Below are positions 1-6,073 of a stretch of DNA of 6,323 nucleotides, piece by piece; position 1 is the stretch's first letter; every line of letters starts with the position of its first letter. Position numbers and translations under genes: made by a program. The notes beneath the pieces are model-generated. The model did no database searches. It had not been told where the DNA came from and saw only the letters and a list, made by a program, of their open reading frames with translations. The stretch lies in the NCBI GenBank assembly GCA_021851465.1, contig JAJZDL010000170.1, forward strand, positions 1-6,323. Reading direction: 5' to 3'. This stretch comes from Acidobacteriota bacterium. GTDB lineage: Bacteria; Acidobacteriota; Terriglobia; Terriglobales; Acidobacteriaceae.

Positions 1-2
1 CC

Positions 3-1706
3 GCGCCGGAATCCGCCCCCGCCATACCCGACATCGCACTCAGCAACAAAAAGCCGGCCAAGGTGCGCGCGCAGAAGGCGGACAAGCTCGTCCAGTCCAA
101 GGACACCAAGGCAGCGGACAAGAACGCAAAGAAGGTCACGCCCATCGCAGCGCAGGACGCGAAGCTGCCCGACGAGCAACTCTACGAGAAGGCACAGGCC
201 GCCGCCAAGAAAGGCCACTACGACGTCGCCCGCCTCGAGTATCAGGACCTGCTCAACACCTACCAGGAGTCGCAGTACCTGATGCGCGCCAAGCTCGGCA
301 TCGCCGATAGCTGGTTCCAGGAAGGCGGAACCGCCGCGCTCACCCAGGCCGAGCAGGAGTACACCGACTTCATCACCTTCTTCCCCAACGCGCCCGAGGC
401 CGCAGAGGCCCAGATGCGCATCGGCGACATCTACTACCGCCAGATGGACAAGCCCGACCGCGACTACACCAATACCCTCAAGGCAGAGGCCGCATACCGC
501 CAGATGCTGCAGCAATTTCCCGATTCCGTCCTGGTGCCGGAGGCCAAACAGCGCCTGCGCGATGTGCAGGAGTCGCTGGCCATGCGAGAGGCAAGCATCG
601 CAGACTTCTACGCCACCCACTTGAACTGGTCCGCGACCATCGCCCGCTACCAGACCGTGGTCGATACCTACCCGCTCTACAGCCACCTCGATGACGTTCT
701 TCTCGGCCTCGGCGATGCATACGAGGCAGAGGCGCGCGGCGTCCGTGCCTCTACCCTGCCCGAGGCGGCGAAGGGCCAACTCTTGAAGATCGACGAGGAC
801 CAGGCCGCCGACGCCTACAACAAGATCGTGCTCGAGCACTCCGCCGCGCCCCGCGTGGAAGAGGCCAAGGACCGCCTCGTCTCCATCGGGCGTCCCGTGC
901 CCACGCCGACGCCGGAGCAGGTCGCTGCCAGCGAGGCTCTGGAGAACAGCCGCGGCCAGTACACCCTGAGCAAACGCATGCAACTCATCGTTCTCAGCAA
1001 GGCCGACACGGTTCCAGCCGCCACCATCGGCGACCCGCCACTGGAAGACGCCAAGCCCACCCTCGCGCCCACCGTCTACAACAAGGCCATGCAGGACTTC
1101 AGAGACGCCATGAACCCGGCAACGTACGCATCGCGGGCAGCCAAGCCGCCCCTGCAGGCCACAGCCTCCGCCGCCGATGCAGCCGCACCCGCCGCAGCGC
1201 CCAGCAGTTCGGCGCCGCTCGCCTTTCAGGACGTCTCTACCGCCGATGCAGGCAGCGGCTCCTCCCCGGTCGTGACCAACGTGCCGGACGCCTCCCCGGC
1301 GGCCTCCTCCAGCGGTGGCGCGATGGGCATCGAGATCGTGCAGCCATCCGCGGATTCGCCCGCACCCGCACCCGCTTCGGCCTCGCCGCCGCCCTTCCCC
1401 GGCTCCGCTGCCGCAGACTCTACCGCAGCCCCAGCGACAACTCCGCCGGCCGCCGCCGACACCTCTGCACAGCCGACGGACAACGCTTGGCTCAAGCCCG
1501 CCGCCCCGGCCAACACGACCCCTCTGCCTCCCATCGAGAAGGCCGCCGAAGCTCCCGACCCCGTCAACCAGGTCGCTCCAGGATCGCAGCCGCCCGCCCA
1601 GCTTGCCCCGGTCGATGGCAAAAAGCCGAAATCAACCTTCGACAAGTCCAACGAGTCCTCCAGCAAACACAAGAAGAAAGGCCTCGCCAAGCTCAATCCT
1701 TTCTAG
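3..1706 (+). CDS. bamD: BamD-like outer membrane assembly lipoprotein, 5' end outside the window, with long Ala/Pro-rich C-terminal tail
   Basis: BamD is the TPR lipoprotein of the BAM complex. It sits on the periplasmic face of the outer membrane and helps insert beta-barrel proteins. The frame is open from base 3, so the GTG at 63 is probably internal; the signal peptide and lipobox cysteine would lie upstream of the window. Visible order: a Lys-rich linker (about bases 45-165); a TPR-type helical region (about 165-890) with repeated patterns such as YEKAQAAAKKGHYDVARLEY, then FPNAPEAAEAQMRIGDIYY and FPDSVLVPEAKQRL; a linker; and from about base 1130 an Ala/Pro/Ser-rich, probably disordered tail ending in a basic stretch with nine lysines in the last 30 residues. 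The visible 567 residues are more than twice the roughly 245 of E. coli BamD, mainly because of the tail. A generic TPR or YbgF/CpoB-like periplasmic protein is the main alternative. Family assignment is good; function of the tail is unknown. Confidence 0.82.
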   Translation, partial: APESAPAIPDIALSNKKPAKVRAQKADKLVQSKDTKAADKNAKKVTPIAAQDAKLPDEQLYEKAQAAAKKGHYDVARLEYQDLLNTYQESQYLMRAKLGIADSWFQEGGTAALTQAEQEYTDFITFFPNAPEAAEAQMRIGDIYYRQMDKPDRDYTNTLKAEAAYRQMLQQFPDSVLVPEAKQRLRDVQESLAMREASIADFYATHLNWSATIARYQTVVDTYPLYSHLDDVLLGLGDAYEAEARGVRASTLPEAAKGQLLKIDEDQAADAYNKIVLEHSAAPRVEEAKDRLVSIGRPVPTPTPEQVAASEALENSRGQYTLSKRMQLIVLSKADTVPAATIGDPPLEDAKPTLAPTVYNKAMQDFRDAMNPATYASRAAKPPLQATASAADAAAPAAAPSSSAPLAFQDVSTADAGSGSSPVVTNVPDASPAASSSGGAMGIEIVQPSADSPAPAPASASPPPFPGSAAADSTAAPATTPPAAADTSAQPTDNAWLKPAAPANTTPLPPIEKAAEAPDPVNQVAPGSQPPAQLAPVDGKKPKSTFDKSNESSSKHKKKGLAKLNPF

Positions 1707-1854
1707 CGTCCTGTCGCAGGCAGTCCCGTCCACAAAGCCTTTCCGCGCTGCGAGTCGAAGCGTCTCGACGAAGCCTGTACCGCGACAACATCGCAAGCAT
1801 TTCCCGATGAACGCCGGATTCGAATCTCGCAGTTGTTATAGAGAAATAAAATTT

Positions 1855-1892
1855 GTCATTCTGAGCGCAGCGAAGAATCCCCGCATTCTGTT
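1855..1892 (+). repeat. Dispersed intergenic repeat, copy A
   Basis: The copy begins GTCATTCTGAGCGCAG and continues CGAAGAATCCCCGCATT. Bases 1853-1887 are identical to 5973-6007 over 35 positions. It contains an imperfect inverted repeat: ATTCT at 1858-1862 can pair with AGAAT at 1874-1878 around an 11-base loop. The repeat is probably non-coding and lies in a gap between two same-strand genes, directly before a second, stronger hairpin. Confidence 0.8.
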
Positions 1893-1893
1893 C

Positions 1894-1910
1894 GTATCGC
1901 GCAGCGATAC
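1894..1910. other. Perfect 7-bp palindrome/hairpin
   Basis: GTATCGC (1894-1900) and GCGATAC (1904-1910) are exact reverse complements around a 3-base GCA spacer. No T-tract follows on either strand, so it is not a canonical intrinsic terminator. It lies about 145 bases before the merR-family start, immediately after repeat copy A. It could be an RNA hairpin, a transcript-end stabiliser, or a protein-binding site, including an operator for the adjacent MerR-family protein. The role is inferred, not shown. Confidence 0.5.
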
Positions 1911-1987
1911 ATCATTGGTAAAAATGCTCGAGTGTCGCTCCGGCGCGGCCCCCGTAGAACGGTCGAGACGCAATTTCAAATCGCGCC

Positions 1988-2017
1988 TTTAAAATGAATC
2001 GCCTTCGGGTTTAGTAT
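1988..2017 (+). promoter_or_regulatory. Weak candidate sigma70-type promoter for the merR-murJ pair
   Basis: TTTAAA at 1988-1993 and TAGTAT at 2012-2017 match the -35 and -10 consensus at about four of six positions each, with an 18-base spacer. They stand about 40 bases before the merR-family start. In GC-rich DNA this AT-rich pair stands out, but the match is weak and no transcript start is known. Confidence 0.3.
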
Positions 2018-2056
2018 TTCAGCACTCGGTTTCATCGGAGGATTCGGGTCTGAAGA

Positions 2057-2698
2057 ATGGGACGAAGCCAGCCAATCCGTGGAAAGACCCACACCGCCGA
2101 CCCGCGCCCCCCGGCGTCCGGCATCCCCGACAAGCTCTACTTCCGCATCGGCGAAGTGGCACGCCTCTGCGCGGTTCCCGCCTACGTCCTACGCTTCTGG
2201 GAGGGCGAGTTCCCCCAGCTCAAACCCAACAAGGGAGGCACAGGACAGCGCCTCTACCGCCGCCGAGACGTCGAGATGGCACTGCGCGTCAAGTCGCTGC
2301 TCAAGGAAGAGGGATACACCATCCCCGGCGCGCGCGCCGTCCTCAAAGCCGAGTTCAAGCTCAAGGAGCCGCAACTCGCTCTGCCCGGTGCAGTCGTGCC
2401 CACCGACAGCGCAAAGCAACTGCGCAGCCTGCGCCGCGAACTCGAGTCCCTTGCAGCAATGCTCGCCCAGCCCATCGGCCAGCCCACGCCTGCGCGCAAG
2501 TCCGCTCAAAAAGCCCAGCCCAGCCCAGCCAACGACGGCCAGGCCGTCGTCCCTAGGCGCGCGCGTCACTCCCTCGCAGGCCGCGGCGCTCCAACATCGG
2601 AACCGCACGCGCGCGGCGAACACAGCCCCAACCCCGGCAAACTCCTCTTCGACGCCCCCACCATCGCACCGTCGAACGCCGAAGGCGATGGGCGATAG
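2057..2698 (+). CDS. MerR-family transcriptional regulator
   Basis: The 213-residue product has an N-terminal MerR-type winged helix-turn-helix (about residues 27-97). It shows the pattern YFRIGEVARLCAVPAYVLRF for the recognition region, then the wing (WEGEFPQLKP, RLYRRRDVE), then LLKEEGYTIPGARAVL. A short predicted coiled coil follows (about 117-137), as in MerR dimers, then a low-complexity Ala/Pro/Arg tail with no recognisable effector domain. Its only cysteine (C38) lies within the HTH, so a MerR-style metal-binding site is unlikely; it fits the MlrA-like MerR subgroup better. The ATG at 2057 is the first start after an in-frame TGA at 2051-2053. A GGAGGA at 2037-2042 precedes it at an unusually long 14-base spacing. 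The 3' end overlaps the murJ-like gene by 11 bases. Autoregulation and control of the flippase gene are plausible but not demonstrated. Confidence 0.88.
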   Translation: MGRSQPIRGKTHTADPRPPASGIPDKLYFRIGEVARLCAVPAYVLRFWEGEFPQLKPNKGGTGQRLYRRRDVEMALRVKSLLKEEGYTIPGARAVLKAEFKLKEPQLALPGAVVPTDSAKQLRSLRRELESLAAMLAQPIGQPTPARKSAQKAQPSPANDGQAVVPRRARHSLAGRGAPTSEPHARGEHSPNPGKLLFDAPTIAPSNAEGDGR

Positions 2699-4280
2699 CT
2701 TGATCGCTCAGCCGCAGCCGCAATCTCCCCTGTCCCCGCGCCACGCCCGTCGCCACACCGCAGGCTCCGCCGCCATGCTTCTCATGGCCAGCGCGTTGCT
2801 CTCCGGCCTGCTCGGCCTCATCCGCATCAAGATCATCAACTCCCTCTTCGGCGCGGGCATGGAGCAGGACGCCTATCAGGCCGCCTTCACCCTCCCCGAT
2901 CTCATCAACTACTTTCTCATCGGCGGCGCCGCCTCCATCTCCGTCATCACCATCCTCAACCGCTACCGCGAGGCAGGCGACGAAGAGGGCGCAGACCGCG
3001 CGCTCTCCGTAATCCTCAACACGATGCTCTGCGTCCTCGCCGTCGGCCTCCTCTTCGGCGAACTGCTCGCACCGCAATACGTCCGGCTCTTCTTCACCGG
3101 CTACCGTCACGGCCACGATCCCCTCGGTGCTGCGATGTGCGCCTCGCTCACCCGTCTGATCCTGCCCGCCCAGCTTTTCTTCTTCATCGGAAGCGTCATG
3201 AGCTCGCGCCTCCAGGTGCGCAAGATATTCCTCTATCAGGCCTGCACACCTGTGATCTACAACGCCGGGATCATCCTCGGCGCACTGCTGCTTCATAAGC
3301 GGCTTGGCATCTATTCGCTCGCCTGGGGAGTGCTCGGCGGCGTCATCGTCGGTTCGGCGTTCCTCAACTCGCTGGGCGCGTTCCGCACCGGTCTGCGCTA
3401 CCACCCCATCGTCGGCTTCCGCGATCCGGCCTTCCGCGAGTGGCTCAAGCTCTCGCTCCCCCTGATGATCGGCGTCTCCCTGGTCATGTTCGACGGCATC
3501 TTCCTCAAGTTCTTCGCCTCCGCCCAGGTCGGCGGCATCACCCTCATCAGCAACGCCAAGGGCCTCTTCAACGCGCCCTTCAACGTCATCGGCCCCGCCG
3601 CCGGCGCCGCTTCGCTGCCCTTCTTCGCCTCCATGTACCAGCAGGGCCGCGCCCACGACTTCTCCGCTTCGGTCGGACGTTCCGTCTCCCGCCTCTTCTG
3701 CGTCGGCATGATCGTCTCCGCCTGGATGATCGCCCTCGCGCCCTGGCTGATGGACCTCTTCCGCGGCGGCAAGTTCAACCGCGCCGATGCCACCGCAATC
3801 ACGCAGCTCTTCAGCATCCTCGCCGCGACGCTTGCTCTCTGGGCGGTGCAGGGAATCTACGCCCGCGCCTTCTACGCCGCAAGCAATACCAAGACCCCGG
3901 CCATCGCCGGCACTCTCATCGTCGTGCTCTCCGTTCCGATGTACTACGCGCTCTTCCACGCCTGCGGCCTCGCCGGCCTGGCCATCGCATCCGACGCTGG
4001 AATCTTCGTGCAGACCGCCACGCTCGCCATCCTGCTGCACCGCAAGCGGCTGGTCTCGCTGGCGCACCTGGAGTTCGGCGAACTCGCCCGCGCCCTCCTC
4101 GCCGCGCTCGTCGCATTCGCTGCAACTGCCTGCGCCACGCGCTTGCTGCCGCACGTCTCCACCCACGCAAAGGACCTCGCAACCATCGCCGCCGCATCCC
4201 TCGTCTGGGCCGCCGCCGCCGCCCTCACCCTCTTCGCCACCGGCTCCAGGCTCCCCCAGCAGATCCTCCGCCGCAAATAG
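2688..4280 (+). CDS. murJ: MurJ/MviN-type lipid flippase (MOP superfamily), divergent
   Basis: MurJ flips lipid II, the lipid-linked peptidoglycan precursor, across the inner membrane. This 530-residue product is close to the usual 500-530 and is hydrophobic throughout, consistent with about 14 membrane helices. Family marks include SLFGAGMEQDAYQAAFTLPD (about 52-71), LSLPLMIGVS (255-264), NAPFNVIG...LPFF (295-313) and the late motif YARAFYAASNTKTPA (391-405). The ATG at 2688 lies inside the end of the merR-family gene, with AAGG only 2 bases before it; translational coupling is likely. The same frame is open upstream to 2079, but that part is an arginine/serine/proline-rich shadow of merR and is not MurJ-like. 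Against E. coli MurJ aligned by eye, R24 and D39 are kept (R46, D61), while R18, D25, R52, E57, R270 and E273 appear to be replaced. The fold assignment is firm; lipid II as substrate is less certain. Confidence 0.87.
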   Translation: MGDSLIAQPQPQSPLSPRHARRHTAGSAAMLLMASALLSGLLGLIRIKIINSLFGAGMEQDAYQAAFTLPDLINYFLIGGAASISVITILNRYREAGDEEGADRALSVILNTMLCVLAVGLLFGELLAPQYVRLFFTGYRHGHDPLGAAMCASLTRLILPAQLFFFIGSVMSSRLQVRKIFLYQACTPVIYNAGIILGALLLHKRLGIYSLAWGVLGGVIVGSAFLNSLGAFRTGLRYHPIVGFRDPAFREWLKLSLPLMIGVSLVMFDGIFLKFFASAQVGGITLISNAKGLFNAPFNVIGPAAGAASLPFFASMYQQGRAHDFSASVGRSVSRLFCVGMIVSAWMIALAPWLMDLFRGGKFNRADATAITQLFSILAATLALWAVQGIYARAFYAASNTKTPAIAGTLIVVLSVPMYYALFHACGLAGLAIASDAGIFVQTATLAILLHRKRLVSLAHLEFGELARALLAALVAFAATACATRLLPHVSTHAKDLATIAAASLVWAAAAALTLFATGSRLPQQILRRK

Positions 4281-4394
4281 CCCGCATCTGCAACACCGCT
4301 TGAGTCGTCATCCTGAACGCAGTCGAGGAACCCCGTATTTCGCCGAGTCTCCCGCGTCGCGGTTCTGAGACATCGGATGGCCACTGGCCCCTGT
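4281..4394. other. Convergent intergenic region between murJ-like gene and iscX
   Basis: Both flanking genes end here. The gap holds repeat copy C (4307-4344), a short GGCC-ACT-GGCC hairpin (4379-4389) and a long-range GAACC/GGTTC pairing (4328-4332 with 4361-4365). No T-run follows any of these, so a canonical intrinsic terminator is not visible. One of these structures might still serve as a bidirectional transcript end. Confidence 0.45.
4307..4344 (+). repeat. Dispersed intergenic repeat, copy C (diverged)
   Basis: The copy begins GTCATCCTGAACGCAG and ends CCCCGTATTTCGCC. It aligns without gaps to copy B (5975-6012) over 38 positions, sharing the terminal ATTTCGCC. Its stem is TCCT (4311-4314) with AGGA (4326-4329) around an 11-base loop, the same geometry as copies A and B but with a C-G pair where they have T-A. 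It lies between two convergent genes. Confidence 0.7.
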
Positions 4395-4616
4395 TTACGC
4401 GTCCTTCGCGTCCTCGTACTCCTCGTGCCACGCCGTCTGGATCGCCTCCAGTATCCCCTCGTTCGACTTTGCCGGGTCGCCTACAAAGTTCGGCAACTGC
4501 ACCACCCACTTGTGCAGATCGGTGAACCGCACCGAGTATGGGTCCGTCTCCGGGAACATCTCTTGCAGTTGAATGCCGATCTCTTCCGTATCCGTCCAGT
4601 CCAGCTCGCGTGCCAT
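4395..4616 (-). CDS. iscX: IscX-like small acidic iron-sulfur assembly protein
   Basis: The 73-residue product closely resembles E. coli IscX (YfhJ, 66 residues), a small acidic protein that binds IscS and iron and modulates Fe-S cluster assembly in the cytoplasm. Recognisable elements are LDWTDTEEIG (5-14), DPYSVRFTDLHKWV (25-38) and DPAKSNEGILEAI (47-59), followed by a slightly extended acidic C-terminus. The ATG at 4616 places the start as in the family and has AGGAG (4625-4629) 8 bases upstream. An in-frame ATG at 4643 would add nine residues and also has a G-rich sequence before it, so it cannot be excluded. The gene follows the TIGR03435 gene on the same strand by 65 bases. No iscS, iscU, hscA or fdx is visible in this window. 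The same frame stays open up to 5885, but that extension is an out-of-frame shadow of the neighbouring gene. Confidence 0.9.
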   Translation of the reverse strand: MARELDWTDTEEIGIQLQEMFPETDPYSVRFTDLHKWVVQLPNFVGDPAKSNEGILEAIQTAWHEEYEDAKDA

Positions 4617-4624
4617 CTCCGTCG

Positions 4625-4629
4625 CTCCT
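4625..4629 (-). promoter_or_regulatory. Ribosome binding site of iscX
   Basis: AGGAG on the minus strand lies 8 bases before the ATG at 4616. This spacing supports the 73-residue form over the 82-residue form that would start at 4643. Confidence 0.6.
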
Positions 4630-4652
4630 CGCTCCTGCGGCATCTTCTCCCC

Positions 4653-4661
4653 ATTAGAGCA
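4653..4661 (-). promoter_or_regulatory. Candidate extended -10 promoter of iscX
   Basis: On the minus strand the sequence reads TGCTCTAAT: TCTAAT matches TATAAT at five of six positions and the TG one base upstream forms an extended -10. No -35 match is visible. A start about 7 bases downstream would leave a leader of roughly 30 bases to the ATG at 4616, suggesting iscX may be transcribed separately from the upstream gene. This is a weak, sequence-only prediction. Confidence 0.3.
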
Positions 4662-4681
4662 AAATTCCGCATCGCCCGCGC

Positions 4682-5809
4682 TCAGTTCTCCGTGGGCGTC
4701 TTCTCCGCGCTGTCCACCACCACCTGCTGCACCATCGCCTTGCGCGGCTCCAGCTTCAACCCCAGCTTCTCCACCGATTCGTACACCGTCGCCCCGCCCC
4801 CGCCCGGATCGGACGCATCCGGCAGCGTCGCGCCACTCGCCGCCGCGCCGCCCGCGCCCATCGGGGAATTCATCCCCTGCGCCTGCGCGGCAGCCATCAT
4901 CGCAGCCAGTGAAATGTCCACCGCCACCTGGTAGTTCCCCTTCAGCCCCGTCATGTCCACCACCTGCTTGCCGCCGCCACCGCCCATCTGCATCACGCTC
5001 GTCAACATGTCGGCGAACCCTGCCATCGTCATCGTGTCGGCGTCCAGGTGCATCGTCTGCCCGTCCATCTTGATGCGATAGGTTCCCTTTGCCCCCATGT
5101 TGATCGTGGACGACCCGTCGGAGTGTTGCGTCATCCGCGCAGGGCCTTGTGGCGTGTTCACCGTCATCTCGCCCGGCTTCAGCGGAGCGTCCGGGTCGAC
5201 CGGCGCAGCCGCGGCCGGAGACGCCTTCAGCTTCGGCCCGTCCTTCCCCACCACCAGCGCCAGCACCGGATGCTCCTGGCTCTCGCTGTGCGCCTCCATC
5301 TTGAACCGCTCCGCCAGCAGCGCCTGCAGCATCTGCGGCGCGTCGTCCGTCGAGGCCCCCTCCGGCATCTTCGCCACAATGTCGAACCGCTCGCTGCCCA
5401 GCCAATCCGGCCCAGCGACCTGGTACTCCTTCACGCCGTACGCATTGGCGACCAAAGCCTTCAGCGTCATGTAGGAGTACGTCGCCCGCGACGCATTCAC
5501 GTGCGCGCCAAAGTTCGGCATCTGCCCAGACTGCATCGCCGCACGCATCTTCACCGGGTCCAGCGGCGCCGAGGGCCGCACCGACGCCACCTCGAACTCC
5601 AGCTTCGCCGCCGCGCCCGCAGCCTGCCTGCTCGCCAGCCCGCCCCCCGGTTGCGGTGCTGCCGCAGTTGCACTGGGCGGATCCGCCGCATTCGTTGCCG
5701 CAGGCACACTGCCCGTCTGCCCCAATGCTGCCGTCGAGGCAACCGCCATCCATGCCATCGCGGCCAGCAACGCACAACCACTCAGCCTTCGTGCCATCGA
5801 TCCAACCAT
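4682..5809 (-). CDS. TIGR03435-family secreted protein of unknown function
   Basis: The 375-residue product has a signal peptide (basic MARRLS, hydrophobic core about 12-29, likely cut near residue 30). An Ala/Pro linker follows, then the TIGR03435 domain from about residue 70. Characteristic pieces are EFEVASVRPS (71-80), PDWLGSERFDIVAKMPEG (134-151), LLAERFKM (164-171), HPVLALVVGKDGPKLKAS (180-197), VVDMTGLKGNYQVAVD (283-298), LGLKLEPRK (349-357) and the closing VVVDSAEKTPTEN. The family is abundant in soil Acidobacteria and its biochemical role is not known to me. LSGC at residues 9-12 resembles a lipobox but lies before the hydrophobic core, so a lipoprotein is unlikely. The ATG at 5809 is preceded by AGGA about 10 bases away; ATG at 5797 would give a slightly shorter, equally plausible signal peptide. 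Glycine-rich runs occur at 276-280 and 336-339. iscX lies 65 bases downstream on the same strand. Confidence 0.85.
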   Translation of the reverse strand: MVGSMARRLSGCALLAAMAWMAVASTAALGQTGSVPAATNAADPPSATAAAPQPGGGLASRQAAGAAAKLEFEVASVRPSAPLDPVKMRAAMQSGQMPNFGAHVNASRATYSYMTLKALVANAYGVKEYQVAGPDWLGSERFDIVAKMPEGASTDDAPQMLQALLAERFKMEAHSESQEHPVLALVVGKDGPKLKASPAAAAPVDPDAPLKPGEMTVNTPQGPARMTQHSDGSSTINMGAKGTYRIKMDGQTMHLDADTMTMAGFADMLTSVMQMGGGGGKQVVDMTGLKGNYQVAVDISLAAMMAAAQAQGMNSPMGAGGAAASGATLPDASDPGGGGATVYESVEKLGLKLEPRKAMVQQVVVDSAEKTPTEN

Positions 5810-5974
5810 CCGGTGCCCATCCTACTACCGATCGACACCTCCTGATAGATAGATCGTTCCCCTTGCCGTCACCCCCCGCCGTCATCCCGAACTCCCGCGC
5901 ACTCTCCTACAACCCGCCGTCATCCCACCTCCCCCCCGCGCCATCCCAAGCGAGCGCAGCCCCCTTTATGAATT

Positions 5975-6012
5975 GTCATTCTGAGCGCAGCGAAGAATCC
6001 CCGCATTTCGCC
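5975..6012 (+). repeat. Dispersed intergenic repeat, copy B
   Basis: This copy matches copy A exactly over 35 bases (5973-6007 against 1853-1887) and copy C without gaps over 38 bases. The stem is ATTCT (5978-5982) with AGAAT (5994-5998) around an 11-base loop. A hexamer tract begins at its right end. Confidence 0.8.
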
Positions 6013-6045
6013 TTTGCCTCTGCCTTTGCCTCTGCCTCTGCCGTT
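6010..6045 (+). repeat. GCCTYT hexamer tandem repeat
   Basis: Six consecutive hexamers read GCCTTT, GCCTCT, GCCTTT, GCCTCT, GCCTCT, GCCGTT. The tract starts within the last bases of repeat copy B and lies outside any gene. Copy number may vary by slippage between strains. Confidence 0.75.
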
Positions 6046-6073
6046 GCCCAGGCTGCCCCACCCCCACCGGCCT

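Larger units (their letters stand above)
1707..2056. other. Intergenic region between bamD-like gene and merR-family gene
   Basis: This 350-base gap has no convincing gene. It holds an A/T-rich island (about 1832-1854), a repeat copy (1855-1892), a perfect hairpin (1894-1910), a 10-base palindrome GATTCGAATC (1817-1826), and a small inverted repeat GTCGA/TCGAC (1754-1758 and 1765-1769) about 50 bases after the bamD stop with no T-run. GCGTCTCGAC at 1760-1769 has an exact reverse complement at 1962-1971, which may be chance. Short open frames continuing through here look like out-of-frame read-through from the bamD-like gene. No clear intrinsic terminator follows the bamD-like gene. Confidence 0.6.

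Noticed and set aside
1226..1696. A 156-codon minus-strand open frame opposite the bamD tail
   Set aside because: Low-complexity Ala/Gly/Ser reading that mirrors the Ala/Pro-rich tail on the plus strand.
1811..1830. GGATTCGAATC, resembling a tRNA T-loop
   Set aside because: The five bases on either side do not form a T-stem, and no acceptor, D or anticodon arms can be found nearby.
2079..2687. A 203-residue N-terminal extension of the MurJ-like protein
   Set aside because: It is the shifted-frame reading of the merR-family gene, rich in Ser/Pro/Arg and with no MurJ-like features. The ATG at 2688 gives the normal family length.
2553..4166. A 537-codon minus-strand open frame opposite the MurJ-like gene
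   Set aside because: Its translation is a Glu/Gly/Asp/Ala-rich low-complexity sequence typical of the antisense of GC-rich membrane-protein codons; no recognisable domain.
5782..5820. A 12-residue minus-strand ORF overlapping the TIGR03435 start, as a possible leader peptide
   Set aside because: The only strong Shine-Dalgarno-like sequence (5838-5843) is 17 bases away, and the peptide has no regulatory codon pattern; likely chance.
4395..5885. A 496-codon open frame on the minus strand that would fuse a long Gly/Ala/Arg-rich N-terminus to IscX
   Set aside because: Only the last 73 codons resemble a known protein. The upstream part is an out-of-frame copy of the TIGR03435 gene, which has a signal peptide and family motifs in its own frame.
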